A stretch of DNA of 64,000 bases from Angiostrongylus vasorum (lineage: Eukaryota; Nematoda; Chromadorea; Rhabditida; Metastrongylidae): NCBI GenBank assembly GCA_018806985.1, contig JADANN010000383.1, positions 62,001 to 126,000 on the forward strand, in the 5' to 3' direction. The position numbers were made by a program, and so were the translations under genes. Under the pieces are notes generated by a model that saw only the letters and a program-made list of their open reading frames with translations, did not search any database and was not told where the DNA came from. Positions within the stretch are counted from its first letter, which is position 1, and the number at the start of each line of letters is the position of its first letter. Positions 47,836 to 59,409 of this stretch are shown in pieces.

Positions 47836-47903
47836 TTTCCTCATGAGGACATTCTCATTCTCCAAGAAATGAGCTTACTTCAAATAGAAATCTAAGGATG
47901 CCA

Positions 47904-48143
47904 TCAACTTTTTGTCTTTTCTGGTACACACTTCTCTAGATTGCAAAGCACTGCCAGCTCCTCATAAAGAACTGTTACACATTTGACGAACTTATTCTCG
48001 TCATCAAAGTTAATAACGGAAGAGATGTGATCACAACCAATTAGATCGTTTAGCCCAAGGATTTTCGTTGAAGAAAAGGTAACAGCAGCAACATCTACAT
48101 CCATGAGATCCATTCTATGAGTGACATAGGAGCGTCCTGACAA
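47904..48143 (-). other. Possible terminal exon of an unrecognised gene
   Basis: After an acceptor-like CATTGTCAG, the minus strand reads GRSYVTHRMDLMDVDVAAVT, then LIGCDHISSVINFDDENKF, to a stop at 47,904. The composition is protein-like. No upstream exon was found on the minus strand, because the Penelope remnant starts at 48.3 kb. It could be an orphaned exon or part of an unidentified element. Confidence 0.35.
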
Positions 48144-48329
48144 TGCTAGAACCCAGGCTGTAATTTTTAGTTTTTTCTTTCCTTTTTTTTCCTAGTTCTT
48201 TTTTTAGTTTTTGTCCTGTCTTATATTTACTTGTCGAAACCCATATGTTAATATCCCCTTCTACGTTAGACCTATAATCAGCTTGACTTATAAACCAAAT
48301 TCTCATCCAATTTCTGAAACATACCGCAG

Positions 48330-49610
48330 CCCATCTCCCGTACAATCAGATGTTTCTGGATCATCTTCGTGAGGCGCGTCCTAGCAGCACGTACGTGATA
48401 GAGTCTTTCCACGTTATCGCCATCGATACTAACGTGTCGAATGACTCTGCTGTGCAAGCCATCGACGAACTCCATATACAACACGAAGGAGTGGTAAAAC
48501 ATGTTTGGCTTCTCGATTCAACAGATCATGGCCCTCTTAAAGCAGTGCCTAGACTGCTCAATTATCAGATGGTCTAGGAAGTATTACGTATAAGTGAAAA
48601 GGATTGGCAACGGAACAGCGACTAGCACCAAGCCTTAGCACTGGATTTATGTCTAAAGTGGAAGCACCAGTAACCGATCTCAGACCACTACTCTACTGGA
48701 GATATGTTGATGACCCACTGTTTCTCTTGATGAGTAAACAAGCCGCCGGAACGTCAACAACTGTGGTTCCTATTACAGCGTCTATTAATCCACAGTAGCT
48801 GACGTCACGGCGAATTTCGCCCTCTCCAAAGCCTGGAAAGGTCGAACTGACATGCAATCTACTCAGCCAAACACTTTCATTACCACAGCAAATAAGACTT
48901 AACACATAAATTTACAATCACCTAATATCATCTTCTTTTAAACACCCACCTATTCGTTCTGTCTTCCAGTTAACTGATGGAGAGCAGCCGCACAGTCTTA
49001 CATCGGCGAGGAATGTGCTTGGCTCAGGTCAGAGAATCAACCTCCGGTATGGCGCTAGGCCTCAGGTGATCACAAGGCACTATTCCTTGCGGTTCATTTC
49101 TGGGTTCTTGGAATTTGTCCGGAACGTTTCAGGAGCTTATTAGAGCGAATACGATTGAAACTATTGGCGAAACGGATAAACCTCTGCACGTCCGTATAAA
49201 AGAACACCTAGTTGCTAGAGTTAAAGTTAAACCAAATACTCCACTAGGCATTCATAAGACAGAAATAACGGAGAAGATTTTTGAAGTAAAAGTCACTATC
49301 CGAGCATAGAAATCCAAAATATCAGCTTGAGAACTCCAGAAATTAAAACCGAAGAGAGGGGTGTCCTGTGATCAGGACTGACGTCGCGCCATACCTGAGG
49401 GCGACTCTCTGATTTGAGCAAAGCACATTCCTCGCCTATATAAGACTCTGTGCGGAGACTCCCCATCGAATAACTGAAGGACGTATTAAGTTTGTCTGCT
49501 CAGGTTATGGAAGTGTTTGGCTGAGTATATTGCATGTCAATTTGACCTTTCCAGGCTCTCAAGAAGGCAAAATTCGCCGAAAGGTCACCTCTTATGAATA
49601 AATAGTACGT
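48330..49610 (+). mobile_element. Penelope-like element remnant (RT and GIY-YIG)
   Basis: RT remnants: DTNVSNDSAVQAIDELHIQH near 48,435, then GLATEQRLAPSLSTGFMSKV near 48,607 with DLRPLLYWRYVDD near 48,680, where the YVDD catalytic motif is retained. The endonuclease remnant reads RANTIETIGETDKPLHVRIK, EHL and NTPLGIHKTEITEKIFEVK to a stop at 49,309, matching the C-terminal GIY-YIG domain of Penelope-like elements. Terminal repeat pieces with hammerhead-like motifs lie at 48,797-48,836 (minus) and 49,553-49,590 (plus). A segment at 49,005-49,075 is the reverse complement of 49,372-49,442. Many breaks make it inactive. Confidence 0.85.
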
Positions 49611-50084
49611 AGTAATGAATTAGTATGTGCTAATGAAGAAAATAGCGAGTTACCATTTTTACTGCCGCTATTGGCACTTACAGTTACTCTTACTACTTTT
49701 GCTACCACATTTAGGCCATCAAAAAACTGTTTCTCAAGCTAGGGTGACCTAGTTGAGTGGCCACCTCGCTATAGCAATTCACCGCAATAAAAACACCTCA
49801 TGATAAGACAGTAAAACACTAGAGGGCATAAAACATGATCAATGAAAACTTTATTTGCGTTGAGATCGACTATTCTTTTTGTCTTGAGTCTATGACAAGG
49901 TACAGATCTTGTTCATTGAAGGATCATCAGATGGTCAGTGGTGAGGCAACATTGCTCACACCCGAGGCAGACAGTGGGTTAAATAGAGACCAAAAGCGAC
50001 ATTGTACTTGTTTAGGGATGCTAATGGATTCAGGAGACGGACTTGTTATTGCCTTGGTGTGCTGTATTAACAGGATTAAGGCAT

Positions 50085-50171
50085 AAGGACCCTCTGTATA
50101 TGAGTATATGAGTGTATATATGTACGCATATACATATATATATGTGTGTGCAAATACATATATGTGTATGC

Positions 50172-50220
<49 letters not shown>
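50085..50220. repeat. (TA)n / TATG microsatellite
   Basis: Alternating TATATG/CATATA units lead into an uninterrupted (TA)n run at about 50,175-50,219. ORFs of Tyr-Ile repeats across it are artefacts. Confidence 0.95.
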
Positions 50221-50222
<2 letters not shown>

Positions 50223-50624
50223 GGTGCTTGGATGAGATTAAGAGATTCATGCAGAGAACCATGCAGCATCCTCTCCAGATCAAGTTGGACACGAACATCT
50301 GTGGTGCCCATCGTCAGTGCTCATCAACACTGGCTCGACATACCTTAAAGATCGATTTTCATTGAACCTTAGCAAAAAATACTCAGCACATTCTTGGATT
50401 ATTAAGCTAATACAAGGTTGATAAAAAATGACTTGTTTGGCTAATGTTTTGACGTCTTCTTCTCCTCAAAAGCAGGATTGACAGGAGTCGATTGAGGGTA
50501 AACGTCTGCTGATAAAATATAGTGAATTATCACTGGCGGAATTACGAGAGACATTTCGCCATAAATACCACTTTTGTCAACAGTTCAAGCGAAAACTCGT
50601 AAAGAATAACAAAGGAGTGAAAGC

Positions 50625-51400
50625 TCATGCTCGGCAGCTACATCATCTCCGCTTTGCTGATATAATGCTTTTTTATAATTCCGGCCGATTTCGACTGAGC
50701 ATAAAGACAGGAAGGACTTCGAAGGAAAAAATCTAACGAGAAACTTGCCCATTAGAAACGGTTTGGTTTCTTAAGCACTATTTACGTTTTACAAAGTGAA
50801 TAATAGTCCAACCATGTGCACCGAGATGTCAAAATAATGTGTTAGCACTAAATCTGAGCAGAAGGAAAGAAAGGGCTTGAGGAGCTTGCTAGAACACGAA
50901 CAATGTAATGTACAGGACAAAGAACGATGATGTTCAGGACCATTGTTCGACTCCATCATTCTACCTCGTTTAACGAATGCCTTGAAAACACCGCGAATGG
51001 GTGATACTAAAAGTATCTCATACTACAAAACTGAGAGAGATACAGGAACAGAATCCAAAGTCACGACCTACATCGACGATCAAACATCAGACACGCTGAT
51101 TTATAATGCAAAGATATCAAAAATCAGATGGCCAGGGGACACGTGATGCACTTTAATGAAAACCAATGGATCAGAACTGTGAACGACTGGGTATCGTGGG
51201 ACTTCAATCCCAAAATGAAAAACAACATCGACCCATTAGCCCCTTCTTCACGAAGATCCTAATAGTAAGCAGCGACGTTTTCGAGTTCTTAGAGCGAATA
51301 GAACCCAGTGGGGACACCCCTTGCTCGCAGCAGGAACATAGACTTTGTTGAAGTCCGCTTAATCACTTAACGATTAACAGGACGGCACTGAAGAGGTGAC
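50625..51400 (+). mobile_element. RTE LINE 3' fragment, strongly decayed
   Basis: Remnants of the RT catalytic region (QLHHLRFADIMLFYNS near 50,638) and the C-terminal block (LNLSRRKERA near 50,853, PMDQNCERLG near 51,162) end near 51,390. It has many stops. Confidence 0.75.
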
Positions 51401-51479
51401 AAGTAATTTTATTATCCATGTAAGCTTACTCACTTTTAAAAACACATTTGACATAAATGTCTTCGTTAATATGTTTTTT

Positions 51480-51765
51480 AGATTGTTCGGCTTGTTTTCT
51501 TCGGCTGACGGTTCGTCGTCTTCTTCTCCTTCAGTCGGTAGTTCAAGCCGGTGGTGTAACGTCGTTCCTCCTCCCGGCGTGGCTCTTTGTAGTCGTACCA
51601 AGTCAAATCTTCTTGAGTACCGCTCCAGTGAAGTAATCACAGTCGGCAGTGACCTTTTATACAGGACGGTTGATGAGTGGTACCGACTGGATTGTGGACC
51701 ATCGACTCGAATCAATCGGCGCTGAGAAAGCCGAAGACGTTAACCAAATAAAATTTATATAACAA
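51480..51765. mobile_element. Penelope-type foldback with degenerate hammerhead-like motifs
   Basis: A minus-strand motif near 51,495-51,540 (reading CTGAAGGAG...GAACCGTCAGCCG) faces a plus-strand motif near 51,712-51,765 (CGGCGCTGAGAAAGCCGAAG). The segment TGTGGACCATCGACTCG at 51,695 recurs at 62,862. The core GAAA is mutated. Confidence 0.5.
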
Positions 51766-51867
51766 CACCGTGTAAGCTAAACAATTTCGGAGATATTTTA
51801 ACTATTCAATCCGAGATTATGTGAAAACCGGTAAATACTGGCATTTCGCTATGTTTTCAATAATTTA

Positions 51868-52150
51868 GGGCGCGAGTGGCGCAGTGATCGGAGGCGCCTT
51901 GCAACACACACGTGGGTTTGGTTCCCGTGCCCAGAGCACACCAAGCCTTCCATCTCTCCAAGGTCGCAAATTGGTACCAGACTTGTCTGTTAGGATAGGA
52001 GTGCTGGGTCAATACATCAATAGGCCACCACGAGTCATTGTAAAGGCCAGATATGCATTCAGTCACCTACAAACGATGCTTAATGAAGTTGAATGCATGG
52101 CGCATCCCTCAGGGGATTGATCAACGCCGAGAGCTTTATCCTTATTCTTA
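51868..52150 (+). repeat. SINE-A copy
   Basis: Nearly full length: GGGCGCGAGTGGCGCAGTGA head, GTTTGGTTCCC box B-like, body, and tail TGATCAACGCCGAGAGC to 52,135, followed by TTATCCTTATTC. Confidence 0.85.
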
Positions 52151-52499
52151 TTTTTTTTTACTAATTCACTTTTCTTGCTTCAATTTAATGGAACCTCTTA
52201 AACAACTTATTAAGCAATACTGTGAGTACTTTCTTCTTCTGTAGAAGAGAAAATAATAGAGTAGAAACCAGAGACGATGGTCTGCATCAGAGTTTTTTAT
52301 CATTTGTGGTCTTAGCGTTGGTAATCAGGAACTCGTTACCACCTAATTCATTTCTCTTTGTATCGTCAATCATGCAGTGAACCGCAATCATTCCATCATG
52401 TCATATTCGCAGTAATGAAATCTAGTGGGAACACTAGCATTCAAGAAGAATAGAGGAACAAAGAAGAACACAACTCATTCAAGAAGAATAAAAAACGTA

Positions 52500-52795
52500 A
52501 TATTATTGATGAGGTAGCACGTGTAGCACTGTAGTTAGGGTGCTTTAGAATACAAACGTGCTCTCTGGTTCAACACTCGATCCATTCAAACCAAGCCTTC
52601 CATCTTCCTGGAGACGATAAATTGATGGCAGACTTATCTCGGAGAATAAAAACCTGACTCGTTATATCAGTAGGGCACTGCAAGTCATTGCACTTGCCAA
52701 ATACGCATTAAGCCACCCTTATGATGCTTCGTGGAGTCGAATGCATGACCAGTTCCTAAGGGAATGATAAGTGTTCAAAGCTAGCTTCCTTTCTC
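52500..52795 (+). repeat. SINE-A copy, diverged
   Basis: It keeps GGTAGCACGTGTAGCACTGTAG (box A-like), CCAAGCCTTCCATCT and GTCGAATGCATGACC but differs at many sites. Confidence 0.65.
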
Positions 52796-53129
52796 TAGGA
52801 TTGAAGCTGTGGACCAATTTGATTTGTGAGGAAAAATCTAACATTTAAGGCTAGCAATAAATCGTCTCCTCCAAATAATCTCTAGTGACCAACAATCAAT
52901 ATTTCGACTGATTTATTAGCTCATCTTACCTTTTTTCGGTCGGTTACGTCAACTAACCATTACCGTCACCGAAGAGCCCGAGCCACATTTCATGTGTTTG
53001 CTGTAAAAAATCTTGAAACGACAGGTGTTTGGAAAAATTTCAACCTTCGTGTCAATTTATCATATTCTTTCAAGTCGCCAAATTTGTATCAGACTTGTTT
53101 GAGCAGGTGAAGACACCAACCGACACATA

Positions 53130-53420
53130 AGAATAAAAGGACAAAGCTCTCGGCGTTGATCAATCCCCTGACATTTGCGCCATGTATTCCACTTCATTAA
53201 GCATCGTTGGGAGGTGATCGAATGCATATCTGGCCTTTGCAATGACTCACGGTGGCCTGCCGATGTATCGAGCCAGTGCTGCTATCCTCCCAGACAGATC
53301 TTGCACCAATTTGTCGACCCGGGAGGAATGGAAGGCTTGGTGTGTCAGGGGCGAGGGGATCGATCCCATGTGTATGTTGCAGGGCGCTTTCGACCCCTGG
53401 GGCCACACACGTCCATACTT
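53130..53420 (-). repeat. SINE-A copy
   Basis: Minus-oriented, nearly full length: tail AAGCTCTCGGCGTTGATCAA at 53,141, box B-like GGATCGATCCCATG at 53,356, head end GGGGCCACACACG at 53,399. Confidence 0.8.
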
Positions 53421-54299
53421 GACACATGGGCTATTGCAGTTTATCAGTATGCACCAAATATGGAACTAATCACTTCTAACGATGCTTAACGAACTCAACT
53501 GTATGGCACTTTCTTAGGGATTGACCAATGCAAAATTTTGCTTCTCCCGGATAAAACCCGTGAATTATTCCCACTACTACCGTTTTGATATGAATGCTTA
53601 TGGAGACATTGACTAGACCGATAATTACGCACATCGCCAAGGTTCTCCTTCAAGTTCAACGTCTACGAAAAACGTTAGAACCCAAAGATATTTCGATGAA
53701 ATGAAATGACTAGCAGAATAAAAGAGGCTTTCCAATAGTAATCCTTCTACTTGTCTCTGTCAGTTAAAGAATGAATAGCGTAGGAAGGAGTGTCATCATA
53801 GAAACTCTTCTCGAACAAAGTGTGAAGATCACATGGATGAAAACCTTCATTTGCAATGACCACTTTTACAACAATCTATCAAATCCATATAGTTGCTTTC
53901 TTTATTCTCTTCATCATATTCGGTACCAGTATGTGATTCAAATCTCTTGTGAACGACATTCTTCAACACCATCAATAACGCAAGAGATGGTGCAATAAAA
54001 TGCAAAAGCACGCCGTTCTGGATCAACCAACACCGAGCTCAAGCTTCTTCCACTTATGTGATTTAGTAACCTTCTTTCTGTTATTTAGAACATACTGAAG
54101 CTTCGTCAAGAAAAGAAAAGGAACGCGATACAACTTGGAGAAAGATATATCAATACTATCTGCATGTACATTGAATGAAACTTTGAAGCTTATGCTTTCT
54201 AACAGATCTATGCATAATTCGCTCAGCCGTGCGTTCACATAAAAAAGCTCGCCACCTGATATTCATGTTGATAAAAAATTATACAAAAAGAGAAAATAT

Positions 54300-54455
54300 G
54301 GAGCACCGGCTCGATAGATCGGTATGCCACCGCGAGTCATTGTAAAAGGCCAGATATGCATTAAATCATCTGCAAACGATGCTTAATCAAGTCGATTGCA
54401 TGGCACATCCTTCAGGGACTGATCAATGCCGACAGCTGTATGCTTTTTAACTTTA
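54300..54455 (+). repeat. SINE-A copy, 5'-truncated
   Basis: Only the 3' half is present: GGCTCGATAGATCGG, TTAATCAAGTCGATTGCATG and TGATCAATGCCGACAGC. Confidence 0.75.
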
Positions 54456-54639
54456 TCTATGTTTTTCTGACTACTGCATAAATTACAGAGTTATCATTTT
54501 TTCTGTAATACGTATTATAAGACCTGTGAAAAATACGAATTCACCTACAAAAGCCATTAATTAAATAAGACTGACATTATGAATAACAGAATTAACGGTC
54601 AATACCCCTGACTGTACTTATTGTGCAGCTGTAATACAT

Positions 54640-54855
54640 TCATCGGAGCCTTTGCACCACAGTAGCCAGAGGTGTACTGTAGTACACACTGAGTCGGTCA
54701 CTGGTTCGATTCCGCGTCACGGACTCGTCAACGTTTCAATCATTTCGCGGTCGGAAATTCGATCTCAGGCTTGTCGTCGAGGATAAAAAACAACAGATCT
54801 GAATGCATGACGCATCGTTCAGGGGTTGGTCAACACCGAACGGTTCATCTTTTTT
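54640..54855 (+). repeat. Diverged SINE-A-like copy
   Basis: Box B-like GGTTCGATTCCGCG near 54,701, then CGGTCGGAAATTCGATCTCAGG and the tail TCAACACCGAACGG. The box B matches the tRNA consensus better than in other copies. Confidence 0.55.
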
Positions 54856-54859
54856 TATT

Positions 54860-56160
54860 CGTCATTGTCATTTGGATGATTTACAGTGGAACAATAATGT
54901 GAACTTCGTTATCTCAAATTTTCGCTGAAACAGCAAACTTTAGCGATCGATGTCAGATATATGATGATCACTCAACGCTAGAATTTCTCTATCCTCTCAG
55001 TGAAACCCGAATCTCGTCCTTGTACATTGGGAGCAAAGAAAGAATGTTGCGAGATTTTTTTTCTCAAAAACACATGGTTTTTTGTTCGTTATGGAACATC
55101 GTCTGAAGTGATTTATTCAACTGGGTATCCATTTGTGGTGGCTAAATTTTTTAGGAAGTCATCCGCTGAAAAAATCAAACCAGAACCTGACCGTCCTCAA
55201 ATGATTAATTTTTGAACCGTTCTTTTAGCTAATCGTCCAAAGCTGTCGTTCTTTAATGTCTACTAGTTATGACAAACACAATTCTTAGAACTACTTCCGC
55301 AATCCTTCAAATCCTTGGAAAATAATGGGAGTTCAGATGTGGAATACATGGAATCGTACGTAAATACCAATTAAGCTATCTATTTAGTCGGTCATGGTCT
55401 TTCCAAGGTTGACGAAGTAACTAGATTCCTCTTGAGTTCGTCAATTTCTCTTCATTTTTGTTTCTTGGACTCCTGGTCGTTATAAATCAACTGGGGTGTT
55501 CATGAAGAGAGTATAGCTAGGGAAAAGTTCTCTATATGGTACCACTCGTTCATCTATATCAAACCTATAAAGCAGTTTTCAGTCGTACTGACTAGGTTTT
55601 TTGTTAAATACTCACCAAGATTAGTAGTTAGTAGGTAGCAAATGATAGAAAAGAATGCTTTTTTTTTAAAAACAAAGGTGTAGTGATGAAGAAAGTGAAA
55701 GGTAAACACACATACCAACCCAGGGAATGTTATGTGTTGTAAGAAAGCGGTTGTTCGGTGTAAGTATATGGTGTGTGATACCCACCATCCCTTTTTCGTT
55801 GAACGGGTTTTCGACCTTCAACGACGGCTTGCCAATTGTAGGACAGCTATATCACCTGCTCTCGACATATTACTTCACAGCACTTTTATCCTATTTATGA
55901 TGGTATATTCACTTTATTACTACTGTTTCACGACCCGACATCATACATTATACCTATTCCAGTAATTCTTTCATTCGAACCTTTTCCTCGTATCCATTAT
56001 CCACAAAGATTTACGGATTTGTGTGTAGGTTGAAGATTTTCGGTCTTTTCCATGAATGGTATCAAATACCGGTTAAATCGGTTCTCCATCGAATCCTGGG
56101 AATGTTGTTATAAGGTTTGCCCAGGTTTTAACACCAAGCAGTCGTCATTCTATGTGGAAC
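54860..56160. other. Intergenic, nothing recognised
   Basis: ORFs at 55,000-55,215 and 55,732-55,965 have no family similarity or splice signals that I can support. Confidence 0.4.
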
Positions 56161-56164
56161 GGAG

Positions 56165-56280
56165 GGAGTTGTCCCCGAACAAGTCTGTTGACCAATTTCT
56201 CGACCTTGCTCTAACCCGTGTGGATTCGAACTAGCGGTCGTGGGCGTACCATTGAACGACATGTCTAGCACTCTGCTTCC
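56165..56280 (-). repeat. Diverged SINE-A-like head
   Basis: Read on the minus strand, a box A-like TCGTTCAATGGTACG is followed by box B-like AGTTCGAATCC and a body fragment AGAAATTGGTCAACAGACTTG. Confidence 0.5.
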
Positions 56281-56920
56281 CCCGATAATAACGTATACTA
56301 CGATGAAATAGTACTCATTTTATAGCCAACATTAAAGGTTTGTCGTTGCTTCTCGATGATAAGGCCGTTAGCGATGATGAAGTGATAATGTCCCTTGCAC
56401 GATACGGCCTCATGTGCAGCTGGTAAGCGAGACGGGAGTTCATCACATATTGACCGACACCAGTTGGTTTCAATGCGTACACTTCCTAAGATATTCGGAC
56501 CTACCTTTAAACAAACATAAATCAATCCAAAGGGAGCGTTATTGATTGAAACGAAAGTCACTGGAATCGTATAACACTCACCAACCACACCTTTCGTAGG
56601 CGATGAATAGTTCCGCGGTCATTTTTTGCCGCCGAGATTTGCACCTCGTGCGATCTATCGCCTGAGATTCCATTCAGCATATTTCAGTGATGTCTCCGAA
56701 TGAATCACGAATGTATGCACCAAGGTTTGGGACTTCGTTCCAATTTTTTGAGCAGCTTGAATTTTAAGAAGTTTATGAATAGAATACGTTTTAACTAAGG
56801 AATATCCTTGGAGTTTGTCAGCAAAGCCTCTATGAGTGCCTAGTCTCTACGTTGTCGAGCACTATCATTATCGAAAAACTACTATTGCTTATATTTATTT
56901 ATATGATTCTATAACCTGAT

Positions 56921-57099
56921 CTTCTTTAGCTGATGCGAGGTTGGTATAGCTCTTCGTTGTCGTTGTCGTTGTTGTTGTTGTTGCTGTTGTTCTTATTGGT
57001 CGATGGCTAACGTTTCGGCGATTTCGCCTTCCTCAGAGCCGTGATGTTACGAGTGGGACTCGAAAAGGACCTATACCAACCTCGCATCAGCTTAAGAAG
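56921..57099. mobile_element. 179-bp foldback carrying one hammerhead-like motif
   Basis: A 29-base inverted repeat with one mismatch (56,921-56,949 and 57,071-57,099; core GCTGATGCGAGGTTGGTATA) encloses a (GTT)n run at 56,960-56,996 and a minus-strand hammerhead-like motif at 57,005-57,041. Read on that strand the motif is CTGAGGA, A, GGCG/CGCC stem with AAAT loop, GAAA, CGTT, AGCC, and helix I GGCT pairs with AGCC. Confidence 0.8.
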
Positions 57100-58100
57100 T
57101 TCAGTTTATAAGATCTCGAGGCCGAGATCCGAGGTCTATAGAAAGTCGGTCTTTTGAATTACTATTGGTTATTACGTGATGGTCTTAGATGGCCGAGTCA
57201 TATCTGTAGAAGTCATCCCTAATTCTATGTCGAATTTCCCAATAAAACACCAAAGCCTCAGTTCATTATTGGTAGTTTACTCTCATATGGACTTCAGTAT
57301 CGCGAATTCATAGTTGTCTTTCTATCGCAGAACTCGTCACCACCTCTTGTTGATAGTGGCAGTAGAACAGCCATTATGAACCTTGTAATCGGAAAAAAGT
57401 TAGTTGTTTATAATACCACTAAATTCTGTTGTCTAATTAATCTTGTCTTTGTTCTAACCGAATAAAAATTGGTTAGTGGCGTTATTTCTACCATTCCTAA
57501 CCAACTACTATCATCCTCGTTCGAACCATACTCGAAGCTATAGTTTAGCTATCTAGGACCAGCTCGTGATTCCTGGGAAAGCTCAGCTCGCACAGAAATT
57601 TTTCGTTCGTTCGATCGAACGTTCTAGAGAACCCGAATTTCATGGATTGACCACCATACGTTTCCCCAAAGTATGAAATTGGGAAGTGCTTGGAATTCAG
57701 TCGTGTGTACTTCTCTCGAAAGGGAAACTTATTCATAAATACACCATCACTCATGGAAACCAAAAAAATAAAACGATTTAAAAAAATGAATAAAATCCTG
57801 TATCGGCCGAAAAATTGTCACATAACGCAGCGAATACCTTCGACAAACAACTGAATTCCTTATGCTTCCATCTTCTTCCTTCTTGTCCGCGAATCCGTAT
57901 GAATAAAATGAATTCGTGTCCCAGTTAGAAACACTCGTTGAGTTTCATTCATGTTCTTTACAGTTTTTCTGCAGCAGATGAGCCTTCCTTTTACGTTTTT
58001 TAGTAATCATGATAAGTCGTCTATATTTTCCTGTAAAATCGTGTTATCTAATGTTTTATTGTACTTCCAACTTCTTTTAGTACTTCTTCACATTTTAGTC
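57100..58100. other. Intergenic, nothing recognised
   Basis: No supported gene or repeat lies between the foldback and the RTE fragment at 58.1 kb. Confidence 0.4.
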
Positions 58101-58104
58101 CAAT

Positions 58105-58310
58105 AAATTGGTGGACGTTGCGAATGCTCTTCCTAGCCTCTGCGGCTTCAGCCATTACTCCTGCCGTTCTCTCCCCTTAACACCTTCCTTTATCGTCTTT
58201 CTCCAAAACTTTCCAAGTTGGGATGTTAGCTGGCGACTGCCAGCGGCTCAAACAATTCTGTGTTGGCGTGTTCACACGAATGGTTCTAGTAAGAGGTGTC
58301 TCGTGGAGAA
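58105..58310 (-). mobile_element. RTE fragment (linker between endonuclease and RT)
   Basis: The minus strand resembles 5,045-5,225 and 29,095-29,260 (CGAATGCTCTTCCTAGCCTCTG is the complement of the AEAGKSIRKAH-coding part). Only this short piece is present. Confidence 0.6.
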
Positions 58311-59409
58311 TTAAACAACTCTCGGTTTTCATAGCATTACGTGAAAATGTTGAATAAGCAGGTCTCATTCTTTATCGATGATGACGGCATCATCCGAAAA
58401 AGCCGTCTAACGACCTGAATAAATCACAGGTTGTGGTTGTTTTTACGCAAGCCGGTATAGGTTGCAACTAACAAATGGCCTGAATAGCATAAGAATCACA
58501 GCGTCATTAAGTTCTAGTGGAAGTCTCACTCCGTTTCTACAGCATAAAAATATTTCCTTTAGTTTTACTCGATATCAACTGCATGATTTATGTCTATCCT
58601 CTTTCATTCGTGACCCGTGTAGGTTCCTCCTTTTCTACACGCACTACACATAATCCGTTATTATCTCTTTCTCTTTGTTTTTAGAATAAACCCTTTACAG
58701 TCTTGCTATACTCGTCTATAATCACAATCTTCTGAATCAACAGATGTTATTCCACACCTTTTTTTCACATGAAAAATTGAATTTGGAGCCCATGTGTATA
58801 TTTGGCATCAATCAAGTTCATGGGGCGCACCAATATATATCCAGACTGTAAAGGCTAATAGTTTCATTCTTGGGGCTTCTTGAAGCTTTCGAGCGTTTCA
58901 CAATTGCAACCACAAATCTTGTCAGCTTGAATCGCTTCTTTCTGATGCTCTATATTATCTTTTAGAAAAAAAACAACTCACTTATAGTTATAAGGATAAA
59001 GAATCGGAATTTGCAAAGAAACTTATGAAAGTGGTACTTTAAAACGATCAGTCGTTACTGGGAAAAAGTGAAAGAAATTTGTTAACTCATTGAATATGCC
59101 ATGATAACTTCTTATTCTAATTTTTAGTATTTTTAATCAAGAATTACCTAATAACTAATAAAACCATAACAGAAGGAAGAAAAAATGAGTGAAGAAAGGG
59201 ACAAAAGAAGTTCAGCAAATCGTCTAAATGATGGCTTTATACATGAAAAGGTACAAGAAATCTGTGTAGACCTTCTACTTATATAATGCACTAACAAGAC
59301 TTTATGTGTGTAGTCCAACTTTTTGGTACACAGTTTCATTTTATATGTAATCGACATCGACCTTTTCTTCACTTCGTAAACACTTTTTTACATCTCACTA
59401 ATGATTTTA

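Noticed and set aside
50108..50365. Overlapping ORFs made of Tyr-Ile repeats on both strands
   Set aside because: They are translations of the (TA)n and TATG microsatellite; not genes.
55732..55965. 77-codon ORF with a hydrophobic segment
   Set aside because: It has no family match, no acceptor or donor in a convincing place and no partner exons.
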